17,598 nucleotides of DNA from WHSM01 sp050701635 (GCA_050701635.1 JBOGDF010000076.1:1-17598), one strand, 5' to 3'; positions 1-7,367 are shown, numbered from the stretch's first letter. A program made the numbers and translations. Notes: generated by a model from the letters alone, not told the origin.

Positions 1-206
1 GCGCCGACGCCTGCGCCCACCGCGCCGGCGGTTGCCAGGCCAGCGGTGCCGTCGGCGGTCACGTCGCCGGAGGCGTCACCGCCGGTCCGCTCCTCCGTGA
101 CGTGCTCCTTGGTCTTCTCGCGCCGCATGAACAACCAGGTCAGGAAGGCGCCGAGCAGGAATGCGAGCAGCAAGTAAAACCAGGTCTGAAGAAAAAGCCA
201 GGTCAT
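1..206 (-). CDS. Small single-pass membrane protein, ArfB/ArfC-like by position (partial, 3' end off window)
   Basis: Sixty-eight codons are visible from an ATG; the C-terminus lies beyond base 1. The protein begins MTWLFLQTWFYLLLAFLLG and has one hydrophobic helix at about residues 3-26. A charged Arg/Lys/Glu stretch (RREKTKEH) follows, then a Gly/Ala/Thr-rich tail. A GGAG ribosome-binding site sits 8 nt before the ATG. Only 13 bp separate it from the stop of the upstream OmpA/BON gene, so the two are very probably one operon. In Mycobacterium tuberculosis the OmpATb gene arfA is followed by arfB and arfC, which encode small membrane proteins, so the arrangement matches. The assignment rests on position and topology, not on clear sequence identity. 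Function is otherwise unknown. Confidence 0.7.
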   Translation of the reverse strand, partial: MTWLFLQTWFYLLLAFLLGAFLTWLFMRREKTKEHVTEERTGGDASGDVTADGTAGLATAGAVGAGVG

Positions 207-219
207 GGTCGAAGTCTCC

Positions 220-1314
220 TCATTGGACCTTGATGTCGACACGGCGGCCCGGGCGGGGGCCATAGTCGCCGTAACCCTTGGTGGTGATGTTCTCGGCCGC
301 GATGCCGTGGCCGACCAGCGCACGCTTGACGGTGTCGGCGCGTTGTCCGCTGAGCTTCTGATAGAAGCCCCGGTCCGCGCCGGGAATCCGGGCCGCGTGT
401 CCTTCGATCAGGATCGTGGCGTCAGGAGCCTGCTTCAGCAGCCCGGCAACGTGGTCCACCGTCTTCTTGCCCTGCGGGGTCAACGCCGGAGAGTCGGGCT
501 CGAAGGTGATCGGGTGGCCCTTCAGGTACGCGTTGATCTCGGCCTGTACGTCTTCGGTCGACGCGCCGATGCTCTCGTCGACGGTGAGCTGGTCGTCGAT
601 CGTGGCGCCAGGCGCAGCCTTCTCGGCGTCCGCGACGACCTTGTCGTGGGTGGCCTGATCCGGCACGGCGCCGGTAAGGCTGACGCCGTCAGCCCCCCAG
701 CTGACGCTGCGGTCGCCGGGCGTACCGGGGGCGAGTGCGGCGGCGAGCTTGCCGACGTTCGCCGCGTCGCCGGGCAGCGTGGCGCCCTCCTCGACCGTCA
801 GCTTGTCCACGACCTCACGACCGCCGGCATTCGCCTTGGCGTCGGCCAGCATCGCTTCCTTGGTCGCTTCGTCCGGCACCGTGCCGGACAGCACCAGGGA
901 CTCCCCCTCGAGCGACAGGTCGATGGTGCCCGCCTCGGCCGGCGTGGTGGGATACGGCTCGTCGCCGCCGCCACCGGCTCCGGAGACCTTCGCGACCCGT
1001 ACCCCCTCGACGCCTTTGACGACCTCGAGCGCCTGGTCCTGCTGGCCCTCGGGGACGCCGCTGAGCGTGGCGTCCCGGCCGTCGAACGCAACGTCCACGT
1101 CCGGCAGGCCGGCCTCGCTCAGGGCGGCGTTCGACCGGGTGGTCAGATCGTCTTCAATACCTTGCGCGCTCAACCACAGGACCAAAAGTGCGATCAGCGC
1201 AGGTACGAGGAGCAGCCCCAACAGCCACGGCAGCAGCCGTTTCCGTGGTGTCCACACCTCGTGCCTGGTACGTCGCACCATTGCCCCGCCCGCGCGTGCA
1301 CCGTCGTGCACCAT
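220..1314 (-). CDS. OmpA/BON-domain envelope protein, OmpATb/ArfA-like
   Basis: This is a 364-residue protein. It has a basic cytoplasmic N-terminus (about 1-27), one transmembrane helix (about 28-49), three BON-like repeats and a C-terminal OmpA-like domain (about 266-364). The repeats lie near residues 52-110, 130-176 and 200-247 and share SGTVPDEAT / TGAVPDQAT type cores. The OmpA domain shows ITFEPDS, LSGQRA and GRRVDIKV. TM-BON-OmpA is the layout of mycobacterial OmpATb (ArfA), an envelope protein linked to acid adaptation. The canonical GHTD of the OmpA domain, whose Asp contacts diaminopimelate, reads GHAA here (305-308), while the Arg of QRA (325) is kept. The ATG at 1314 is preferred because GGAGG lies 5 nt upstream; an in-frame TTG at 1332 is weaker. 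It is cotranscribed with the small membrane protein downstream. Confidence 0.85.
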   Translation of the reverse strand: MVHDGARAGGAMVRRTRHEVWTPRKRLLPWLLGLLLVPALIALLVLWLSAQGIEDDLTTRSNAALSEAGLPDVDVAFDGRDATLSGVPEGQQDQALEVVKGVEGVRVAKVSGAGGGGDEPYPTTPAEAGTIDLSLEGESLVLSGTVPDEATKEAMLADAKANAGGREVVDKLTVEEGATLPGDAANVGKLAAALAPGTPGDRSVSWGADGVSLTGAVPDQATHDKVVADAEKAAPGATIDDQLTVDESIGASTEDVQAEINAYLKGHPITFEPDSPALTPQGKKTVDHVAGLLKQAPDATILIEGHAARIPGADRGFYQKLSGQRADTVKRALVGHGIAAENITTKGYGDYGPRPGRRVDIKVQ

Positions 1315-1356
1315 TAACGCCTCCGAAGTCAATGGGAAGAAGTGCGATCTGGGGTT

Positions 1357-1386
1357 GGTATCCCCGATTTGTGATCACACGACCAA
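1357..1386 (-). promoter_or_regulatory. Candidate promoter with internal TGTGATCACA palindrome
   Basis: Upstream of the OmpA/BON gene, the minus strand reads TTGGTC, an 18-nt spacer, then GATACC. This gives a plausible sigma70-type promoter with a start about 35 nt before the ATG. The spacer holds the perfect 10-bp palindrome TGTGATCACA (1370-1379), which could be an operator. It has the half-sites of a CRP site but not the 6-nt gap between them. The call rests on hand pattern matching only. Confidence 0.35.
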
Positions 1387-1482
1387 GTGCCGGGATAGTA
1401 CTAAAGAACGGGAGATCTCGGCGGGGATGTTCTGGGCTTTCGGCGTTGCGACAACCGAAAGGATGACAAACCAACGTCGGCG

Positions 1483-2544
1483 TCAACCCGCCAGGGCGGT
1501 GCGGAGTACGTCGATCGCGCGGTCGACACCGGCGTCGTCGACGTCGTAATGGGTCACCAGACGCACGAATCGCGGGCCCAGCACGCTGATGCGTACGCCC
1601 TGGTCAGCGGCGGTTTCGGCGAGTGCGGCGCTGTCCAGCGGCGCCTTCGTCAGGTCCAGCGGGACGATGTTGGTACGCACCGCCGCGGCGTCCACCACGC
1701 CGTACTCGGCGAGCGCGTCGGCCAGCCGCCGGGCGCGGGCGTGGTCGTCGGCCAGTCGCTCGATGTGGTGCCGCAGCGCGTACCGGCCGGCGGCGGCGAG
1801 CACCCCGGCCTGGCGCATCCCGCCGCCCAGCCGCTTGCGGATCGTACGGGCCCGCGCGATCCGCTCGGACGAGCCGATCACCAGCGAGCCGACCGGGGCG
1901 CCGAGCCCCTTCGACAGGCACACCGACAGGGTGTCGAACAGCCGGCCGTACTCGGCCAGCGGCACCCCGTCGGCGACGTACGCGTGCCAGATCCGGGCGC
2001 CGTCGCAGTGCACCAGCAGCCCGTGCTCGTCGGCCAGTATCCGGAGCCGGCGCAGCGCGTCCAGCGGCAGCACCGTACCCCCGCCGCGGTTGTGGGTCTG
2101 CTCCACCGCGAGCGCGCGGGTCGGCACCGCGTGGTAGCCGTCCGGGCGCAGGTACGAGGCGACCTCGTCCACGTCCAGCAGCCCGCCCCGGGCCGGCCAG
2201 GTACGGGTGCTCACCCCGGCCAGCGCCGCCGCGGCTCCAACCTCGTACGTCACCACGTGGGCATCCGCGTCGGCGAGCAGCTCGTCGCCGCGCGGCACCA
2301 GCAGCTGGACCGCGATCTGGTTCGCCATCGAGCCGGTGGGCGTGAACAGCGCGGCCTGGTGACCGAACAGCTCCGCCACCTCGGCTTCCAGCGCGTTGAC
2401 GGTCGGGTCCTCGCCGTACACGTCGTCGCCGACCTCGGCCCCGGCGATCGCCTGGCGCATCGCCGGGGTCGGCCGGGTCACCGTGTCGCTGCGCAGATCC
2501 ACCACGTCGGTGCCGCGCGCCGCGCCGGAGACCCCGCCGACCAC
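1483..2544 (-). CDS. ltaE: Low-specificity L-threonine aldolase
   Basis: This 353-residue PLP enzyme (fold type I, beta-eliminating lyase family) cleaves L-threonine or allo-threonine to glycine and acetaldehyde in the cytoplasm. Family motifs are clear. The N-terminal DLRSDTVTRPT is at 16-26 and GDDVYGEDPTVN at 39-50. The cofactor-binding HCDGAR is at 179-184 (Asp181). SVCLSKGLGAPVGS is at 207-220, with Lys212 as the Schiff-base lysine. The length is normal for the family. The start is a GTG with GAGG 5 nt upstream, lying inside the end of aroG; only 1 nt separates the aroG stop from this start, so translational coupling is likely. It may supply glycine or recycle threonine; the sequence does not show why it is tied to aromatic synthesis. 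Confidence 0.93.
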   Translation of the reverse strand: MVGGVSGAARGTDVVDLRSDTVTRPTPAMRQAIAGAEVGDDVYGEDPTVNALEAEVAELFGHQAALFTPTGSMANQIAVQLLVPRGDELLADADAHVVTYEVGAAAALAGVSTRTWPARGGLLDVDEVASYLRPDGYHAVPTRALAVEQTHNRGGGTVLPLDALRRLRILADEHGLLVHCDGARIWHAYVADGVPLAEYGRLFDTLSVCLSKGLGAPVGSLVIGSSERIARARTIRKRLGGGMRQAGVLAAAGRYALRHHIERLADDHARARRLADALAEYGVVDAAAVRTNIVPLDLTKAPLDSAALAETAADQGVRISVLGPRFVRLVTHYDVDDAGVDRAIDVLRTALAG

Positions 2545-2545
2545 G

Positions 2546-3943
2546 TCAGCCTCGCAGCATCTCGGCGACCAGGAAGGCCAGCTCCAGCGACTGCTGGGTG
2601 TTCAGCCGCGGGTCGCAGGCGGTCTCGTACCGGCCCGGCAGGTGGTGGTCCTCCAGGGACTGCGGGCCGCCCAGGCACTCGGTGACGTCCTCGCCGGTCA
2701 GCTCCACGTGCAGGCCGCCGGGGTGCGTACCCAGCTCCTTGTGCACCTCGAAGTAGCCCAGCACCTCGTCGACCACCCGGTCGAAGTGCCGGGTCTTGTA
2801 GCCGTTGGAGGACTCGACGGTGTTGCCGTGCATCGGGTCGCACTGCCAGACCACCTTGTGGCCGGCGGCGACGACCTTCTCCACGATCGGCGCCAGCGCG
2901 TCGCGCACCTTGCCGTTGCCCATCCGGCTGACCAGGGTGAGCCGGCCCGGGATGTTGTCCGGGTTGAGCTTCTCGCACAGCTCGAGCGCGGTCTCGGGAG
3001 TCGCGGTCGGCCCCAGCTTGACCCCGATCGGGTTGGCGATCCGGGACACGAAGTCGATGTGCGCGCCGTCCAGCTGGCGGGTCCGCTCCCCCACCCACAG
3101 GTAGTGGCCGGAGAGCCCGTACGCCTTGTCGCCGACCACCCGGGTCAGCGCGCGGTCGTACTCCAGGGCGAGCGCCTCGTGGCTGCAGTAGAGGGTGACC
3201 CCGTGCAGCGCGTCGTCGTCCACCCCGCAGGCCGCCATGAAGCCCAGCGCCCGGTCGATCTCGCGGGCGATCGCTTCGTACCGCTCGCCGGCTGGGGACC
3301 CGGCCACGAAGTCCTTGTTCCAGACGTGGACGGCGCGCAGGTCGGCCATCCCGCCGGAGAGGTACGCCCGGAGCATGTTCATCGCCGAGGACGAGTTGGC
3401 GTACGCGCGGATCATCCGCTGCGGGTCGGAGATCCGGGCCTCGGCCGTCGCCTCCAGCGAGTTGATCATGTCGCCCCGGTACACCGGCAGCCCGAGCGCG
3501 TCGGTGTCCGACGAACGCGGCTTGGTGTACTGCCCCGCCACCCGGGACAGCTTCACCACCGGCAGGCTGGCGCCGTACGTCAGCACCACCGCCATCTGCA
3601 GCAGGGTGCGCGCGTTGGCCAGCAGGTGCGCGTCGGTGTTGTCGGCGAAGGTCTCCGCGCAGTCGCCGCCCTGGAGCAGAAATGCGTTGCCCTCACAGAC
3701 CAGGGCCAGCCGCTCCCGCAGCATGTCGACCTCGTACGGGGCCACGATGGGCGGCACCGACTGCAGCGTCGCGTACACCTCGTCGACGATCTCCTGGTCC
3801 GGCCACGGCGGGGTCTGGGCGCGCGGCAGCTCGCGCCAGCGGTCCAGGCCGTACGACCTGGCCTCGTCGGGGTCGGTGACCGGCCGGCTCAGCAGCAGGC
3901 CGGGATTGCGGAACTTGTGCCACTCGTGGCGCCCGGTATTCAC
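2546..3943 (-). CDS. aroG: Class II 3-deoxy-D-arabino-heptulosonate 7-phosphate synthase
   Basis: This 465-residue enzyme condenses phosphoenolpyruvate and erythrose 4-phosphate to DAHP, the first step of the shikimate pathway. It is the plant-like type II form found in actinobacteria (M. tuberculosis AroG, Rv2178c). Metal ligands known from that family are visible: Cys95 in QGGDCAETF, His372 in CDPMHGNT, Glu414 in GLHVELTGE and Asp444 in TACDPRLN. YTKPRSSDTD and GERTRQLDGAHI are also typical. The start is GTG at 3943, with no Shine-Dalgarno sequence. A TAGCAT -10 box ends 6 nt before the GTG, so the transcript is probably leaderless. An ATG just upstream is followed at once by a stop. The gene is followed by ltaE after 1 nt. 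Confidence 0.97.
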   Translation of the reverse strand: MNTGRHEWHKFRNPGLLLSRPVTDPDEARSYGLDRWRELPRAQTPPWPDQEIVDEVYATLQSVPPIVAPYEVDMLRERLALVCEGNAFLLQGGDCAETFADNTDAHLLANARTLLQMAVVLTYGASLPVVKLSRVAGQYTKPRSSDTDALGLPVYRGDMINSLEATAEARISDPQRMIRAYANSSSAMNMLRAYLSGGMADLRAVHVWNKDFVAGSPAGERYEAIAREIDRALGFMAACGVDDDALHGVTLYCSHEALALEYDRALTRVVGDKAYGLSGHYLWVGERTRQLDGAHIDFVSRIANPIGVKLGPTATPETALELCEKLNPDNIPGRLTLVSRMGNGKVRDALAPIVEKVVAAGHKVVWQCDPMHGNTVESSNGYKTRHFDRVVDEVLGYFEVHKELGTHPGGLHVELTGEDVTECLGGPQSLEDHHLPGRYETACDPRLNTQQSLELAFLVAEMLRG

Positions 3944-3949
3944 GGCTAC

Positions 3950-3955
3950 ATGCTA
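3950..3955 (-). promoter_or_regulatory. -10 box of a leaderless aroG promoter
   Basis: On the minus strand TAGCAT (consensus TANNNT) is followed by six bases and then the GTG start of aroG. This puts transcription start at or next to the initiation codon. No convincing -35 element is seen. It is divergent with the promoter of the gene at 4055, within a 111-bp intergenic stretch. Confidence 0.5.
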
Positions 3956-4043
3956 CGGGCGCCGGTTGACGCAGCGCTGTCCCCGGGTCACCATCCCGAT
4001 TTCCGAGATCTGAACCCCGTAGCCGGCGCCGGGGATCACTCGT

Positions 4044-4049
4044 TGTAAT
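4044..4049 (+). promoter_or_regulatory. -10 box of a leaderless promoter for the gene at 4055
   Basis: TGTAAT ends 5 nt before the ATG at 4055, and there is no Shine-Dalgarno sequence. This is the spacing expected for a leaderless mRNA. The -35 region is not recognisable. Confidence 0.45.
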
Positions 4050-4054
4050 CGGTT

Positions 4055-4372
4055 ATGGCGGGACGATTCCCTGATTTGCGGGCATTCCGACTACACAAGG
4101 TGATCGAGGACATCGACTTCGAGGGCGCACCGGTGCCCGGGCTGCGCGGCACCTTCTACCGGCGCCAGAACGAGTCGGTCGGCGTCTACAGCTTCGCCGG
4201 GCGCGAGCTGTTCATGGCCTGGGGGTACGTCGGCGAGGATCACTGCCGGTTCACCGCGGTGCGCCGTACCGACGGCAGCTGGGCGGCGCCCCGCTCGGGC
4301 TGCCCACAGGTGAAGGTGCTGCGCGCCGGCGACGACGCGACCACGGTGACCGGTGTCGAGGTGCTCGGCTAG
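4055..4372 (+). CDS. Small conserved-looking hypothetical protein
   Basis: This 105-residue soluble protein is not one I recognise. It has no signal peptide or membrane segment. Its middle is rich in aromatic residues and beta-prone (RGTFYRRQNESVGVYSFAG, FMAWGYVGEDHC), and it has two cysteines, in DHC and SGC. The context supports a real gene: a plausible -10 box directly before the ATG, codon use like its neighbours, and a stop that overlaps the stop of the convergent membrane-protein gene. It is divergent from aroG and may share its regulatory region. No function can be given. Confidence 0.65.
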   Translation: MAGRFPDLRAFRLHKVIEDIDFEGAPVPGLRGTFYRRQNESVGVYSFAGRELFMAWGYVGEDHCRFTAVRRTDGSWAAPRSGCPQVKVLRAGDDATTVTGVEVLG

Positions 4373-4740
4373 CGGACCGCTCCGGCGGTGGGTGCGGCGG
4401 CGGGCTCGGCGGTACGGCGTACCACCAGAATCGCCGTGGCGGTCAGCAGCAGCGCGGCGGTGAGCGCCAGCGCGTGCGGAACCGGCGCCAGGATCGGGGT
4501 GAACGCGACCGCCGCGACCGGCAGCTGCACCACCGCCACCAGCGCCAGCAGCAGCGCGCGGCGCCGGCCGCCCCACAGGTACGCGGTCCACAGCGGTGCG
4601 GTCACCACCGCCAGGCTGAGCACGTCGAGTACGGCGTGCAGCCACGGCCTGGTGACCCGGTCGTGCGCGAACCCGTACGCGGGCGTGGCGATGAGAAGGG
4701 TGAGGGCGGCCAGAGCGAGGGGTACGGCCGAGCGTCGCAT
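4369..4740 (-). CDS. Four-helix small membrane protein of unknown function
   Basis: The protein has 123 residues. The N-terminus (MRRSAVPLALAALTLLIATP) could be a signal peptide or a first helix. It is followed by AHDRVTRPWLHAVLDVL and three more hydrophobic segments at about 36-56, 62-84 and 88-107, then an Ala/Pro-rich tail. The start at 4740 is chosen because GGAAGG lies 10 nt upstream; a longer reading from 4806 adds 22 non-hydrophobic residues and crosses the palindromic operator. His26 and His35 could bind metal, but this is speculation. Its stop overlaps that of the convergent gene at 4055-4372. The palindrome upstream implies a dedicated regulator that is not encoded nearby. Confidence 0.75.
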   Translation of the reverse strand: MRRSAVPLALAALTLLIATPAYGFAHDRVTRPWLHAVLDVLSLAVVTAPLWTAYLWGGRRRALLLALVAVVQLPVAAVAFTPILAPVPHALALTAALLLTATAILVVRRTAEPAAAPTAGAVR

Positions 4741-4765
4741 GACGTGAATCCCTTCCGTGATCGGA

Positions 4766-4781
4766 TGACTACCTGTAGTCA
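4766..4781. promoter_or_regulatory. Perfect 16-bp palindrome (operator candidate)
   Basis: TGACTAC-CT-GTAGTCA has 7-bp perfect arms and a 2-bp centre. It lies 26-41 bp upstream of the ATG of the four-helix membrane protein, where the core promoter should be. The position and symmetry fit a dimeric repressor. The halves resemble CopY/BlaI-type TACA..TGTA sites, but the spacing between TAC and GTA is 2 rather than 4, so I do not assign a family. Confidence 0.5.
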
Positions 4782-4827
4782 CCAGGCTACGGGGGCTAAG
4801 CCGCAAAACGGAAGGTCTACCGACGGG

Positions 4828-5646
4828 TCACGAGTATTCGGCCGCGATCTCCCGGCCACGGTCGCGGGCCGCCTGCAGCGCGTCGAGCATCGCGGCGCGC
4901 ACCCGATGCCGCTCCAGCTCGCGGATCGCGTTGATGGTGGTGCCGGCGGGCGAGGTGACCGCTTCCCGCAGCGTCACCGGGTGCTCCCCGGACTCGCGCA
5001 GCATCACCGCGGCGCCGATCGCGGTCTGCACGATCAGGTCGTGCGCCACCTGGCGCGGCAGCCCGAGCAGGATCCCGGCGTCGGTCATCGCCTCCACCAG
5101 GTAGTAGAAGTACGCCGGACCCGACCCGGACAGCGCGGTCACCGCGTCCTGCTGCGCCTCGGGGAGCCGGATCGTACGCCCCAGCGGAGTGAACATCTCC
5201 TCCGCGAGGGCCAGGTGCGCGGCGGTCGCGTGGCTGCCCGCCGAGATCGCGGTCATCGCCTCGTCGACCAGCGCCGGGGTGTTCGGCATGACGCGTACCA
5301 CCGGGGTGCCGGGCGCCAGCCGCTTCTCGAAGAACGCGGTCGGCAGGCCGGCACAGCTGGTGATCAGCACCTTGTCCGCCGGTATCTTCGGGCCCAGCTC
5401 GTCCATCAGCGCCGGCGCGTCCTGCGGCTTCACCGCGATCACCAGCACCTCGGCGAGCGCCACCGCCTCCTCGTTGGACAGCACCCGGATGCCGTACCGG
5501 TCGCGCAGCTGCGTCGCCCGGTCCTCCCGCCGTACGGTGGCGATCAGCTCACTGGCCGGCCAGCCCGCCCGCAGCAGCCCGGAGAGCATCGTCTCGCCCA
5601 TCTTGCCGGCGCCGATCACCGCCACCGTGTGCACACCTGAAGCCAT
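4828..5646 (-). CDS. proC: Pyrroline-5-carboxylate reductase
   Basis: This 272-residue enzyme catalyses the last step of proline synthesis, reducing 1-pyrroline-5-carboxylate with NAD(P)H. The N-terminal Rossmann motif is VAVIGAGKMGE (8-18). AVKPQ is at 71-75, CAGLPT at 98-103 and RVMPNTPA at 118-125. The C-terminal signature spans ALSGSGPAYFYYLVEAM (171-187) to SPAGTTI (232-238). The length is standard. The ATG at 5646 is chosen because the protein then begins just before the Rossmann strand; the preceding GGGCGG is a weak ribosome-binding site. Its start lies 17 bp after the stop of the large duplicated-domain gene upstream, so the two may be cotranscribed. I see no clear terminator downstream. 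Confidence 0.96.
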   Translation of the reverse strand: MASGVHTVAVIGAGKMGETMLSGLLRAGWPASELIATVRREDRATQLRDRYGIRVLSNEEAVALAEVLVIAVKPQDAPALMDELGPKIPADKVLITSCAGLPTAFFEKRLAPGTPVVRVMPNTPALVDEAMTAISAGSHATAAHLALAEEMFTPLGRTIRLPEAQQDAVTALSGSGPAYFYYLVEAMTDAGILLGLPRQVAHDLIVQTAIGAAVMLRESGEHPVTLREAVTSPAGTTINAIRELERHRVRAAMLDALQAARDRGREIAAEYS

Positions 5647-5663
5647 ACCGCCCACTGTAGGCC

Positions 5664-7364
5664 TCAGCTCTGGGTGAGCTCCTGGAACACCGGCTCCAGC
5701 GCCTCGGGCAGATCCAACCGCATCCGGCCGTCGTTGAACCGGTACGGCAGCTCGTACAGCTCGCCGCCGAACCACCAGTACGCCTGGGTGTTGAGCATGT
5801 CCGTCGCACCGACAGCCGCCAGCTGCGGCTCCAGCACCGTACGCAGATGCTCGACATACCCGATCAGCGCGTGGAGCGCCTTCAGGAACGCCTGACCCTC
5901 CCATGCCGGGTGGTAGAAGAGGTTCTGTGGCATCGGCATCGTCGCCAGGAACCCGTACGTGCCGACCGAGGTGTGCTCCGCCAGGGTCAGCAGCCGCGAC
6001 GCGACGAACGGGCTCTCCTCGTGGGACAGCTGGTAGATGCCGGCCTCGGCGTCGAAGTCCCGGGTCACCGGGTCGGCGGCCACGTTGCGCCGGCCGATGC
6101 GGAACAGTTCGTCGGGCGCGGCTCCCCAGCGGCGTACCAACTCCTGGTCCGGCACCTCGGCCTGGCCACCGACGGTCAGCGACAGCACCTCGACCAGGCC
6201 GGCGCCGTACGGCCGGGTCACCGGGTCGCCGGGGAAGTCGGCACCCGAGACCTGTGCGGACGGGACCAGCCGCACCCGCAGCTGGGCACGCGCCTGCTCG
6301 AAGGTCTGCGGCACCGTGACGTGCTCGCTGGTGTCGTCGCCGGCCCCGGGTGCGTCACCCAGGCCGCCGAGCAGCTCCAGCAGCGGCCAGGGCAACGTGA
6401 TCTCCGGATTGCTGGCGTCGCCCCGGATCTGGACCTCGGTGAGCTCGCCGTCGCGCCACCAGTAGATCCGGTCGCTGACCGGTCGGGCATCCGGACGCTG
6501 GTACTCCGCTGCCACCCCGGAGTAGAGCGCCGCCAGCGCTCCCGCCAGCTGCTCGGCGTCGCCCTTCACTGGGTGGTACAGCAGACCGTTGCGATGCGGC
6601 AGCCCGACCAGGCAGCCGTACGGACCGACCTGTGGCTCCTGGCCGAGCATCGTCAGCCGCGCCCCGACCAGGTCGCTGCTCGGGTGGGACAGCGTGTACA
6701 CGCGCCGCTCCTGGTCGTACACCCGTTCCACCGGCTGGACCCGTACGTTCTCCCTGCCCAACTCGAACAACAGCTCCGGCCGCACCCGCCAGTTCTCGAC
6801 TATGCCGCGATCCGGCGTGGCCAGCTGGCCGTGCCCCTCGTCCAGCTGGATCAGCTCGACCAGGCCGGACCCGAGTGGACGCATCATCGGCACCAGCCGC
6901 CCGCCGTCGGCCGACTCGGTGACCGCGTCCCGCTCGCGCGCCACCTGCACCCGCAGCTGGGCACGCAGGTCGCCCAACGCGGCCAGCTCGGCGGGTGTCG
7001 CCGAGCCCGCCCCGCCGACCGGCGAGATCGGCACCGACTGGCCCGGCGAGACCAGGTCAGCGGTCGGTGTCAGCGGGGCAACGCTCGGCGCCTGCTGGGG
7101 AGCCTCGGGCGTCGCCGGGGCAGCGGCTGGGACAGCGGTCGGCGCCGGTGCGAGGACGGCGGCGGCCAGGTACGACTTGATCGCCGACGACCAGGTGCCG
7201 GACGGCGCGTCGCGCGCCTGCTCCGCCACCTGGCGCAACGCGTCGTCACCCGAGACCAACTGGTCGCGGTCCAACACCCGTAGCAGGCGTACGAACCGCG
7301 ACCACTCAGCGTCGGACCACCAGCCGCACCACTCCGGTTTGGTCTGCACGTCTTTGGTCTGCAC
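5664..7364 (-). CDS. Duplicated-domain protein of unknown function (possibly DUF1444/YtpQ-like repeats)
   Basis: The protein has 566 residues. There is a short N-terminal domain (about 10-70, rich in Trp, ending in PSGTWSSAIKSYLAAAVL) and a Pro/Ala-rich linker (about 72-125). Two homologous copies of a roughly 200-residue domain follow, at about 134-335 and 358-566. Paired motifs show the duplication: RAQLRVQV/RAQLRVRL, GSGLVELIQL/GAGLVEVLSL, ELGRENV/RIGRRNV, YTLSHPSSD/YQLSHEESP, VGPYGCLVGLP/VGTYGFLATMP, LLYHPV/LFYHPA and YWWRDGELTE/YWWFGGELYE. The pattern faintly recalls DUF1444/YtpQ proteins; this is an inference from memory. No signal peptide or membrane segment is seen, so it should be cytoplasmic. 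The start is GTG at 7364 with GGAGG 4 nt upstream. A second in-frame GTG follows 15 nt later within a 15-bp tandem duplication. No catalytic motif is evident. Confidence 0.85.
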   Translation of the reverse strand: MQTKDVQTKPEWCGWWSDAEWSRFVRLLRVLDRDQLVSGDDALRQVAEQARDAPSGTWSSAIKSYLAAAVLAPAPTAVPAAAPATPEAPQQAPSVAPLTPTADLVSPGQSVPISPVGGAGSATPAELAALGDLRAQLRVQVARERDAVTESADGGRLVPMMRPLGSGLVELIQLDEGHGQLATPDRGIVENWRVRPELLFELGRENVRVQPVERVYDQERRVYTLSHPSSDLVGARLTMLGQEPQVGPYGCLVGLPHRNGLLYHPVKGDAEQLAGALAALYSGVAAEYQRPDARPVSDRIYWWRDGELTEVQIRGDASNPEITLPWPLLELLGGLGDAPGAGDDTSEHVTVPQTFEQARAQLRVRLVPSAQVSGADFPGDPVTRPYGAGLVEVLSLTVGGQAEVPDQELVRRWGAAPDELFRIGRRNVAADPVTRDFDAEAGIYQLSHEESPFVASRLLTLAEHTSVGTYGFLATMPMPQNLFYHPAWEGQAFLKALHALIGYVEHLRTVLEPQLAAVGATDMLNTQAYWWFGGELYELPYRFNDGRMRLDLPEALEPVFQELTQS

Positions 7365-7367
7365 GTC
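7338..7367. repeat. 15-bp perfect tandem duplication covering the start codon
   Basis: The unit tttggtctgcacgtc occurs twice with no gap (7338-7352 and 7353-7367). It duplicates the GTG-CAG-ACC-AAA-GAC start of the gene at 5664-7364. The protein therefore begins MQTKD-VQTKP, with two possible GTG starts. Confidence 0.9.

Noticed and set aside
1315..1332. TTG start at 1332 for the OmpA/BON gene
   Set aside because: ATG at 1314 has GGAGG at ideal spacing, and the extra six residues add nothing recognisable.
2396..4048. 550-codon plus-strand open frame over aroG and ltaE
   Set aside because: It is a low-information translation opposite two well-recognised genes.
4766..4781. Assignment of the palindrome to a CopY/BlaI-type repressor
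   Set aside because: The spacing between TAC and GTA is 2 bp instead of 4, and no such regulator is encoded in the window.
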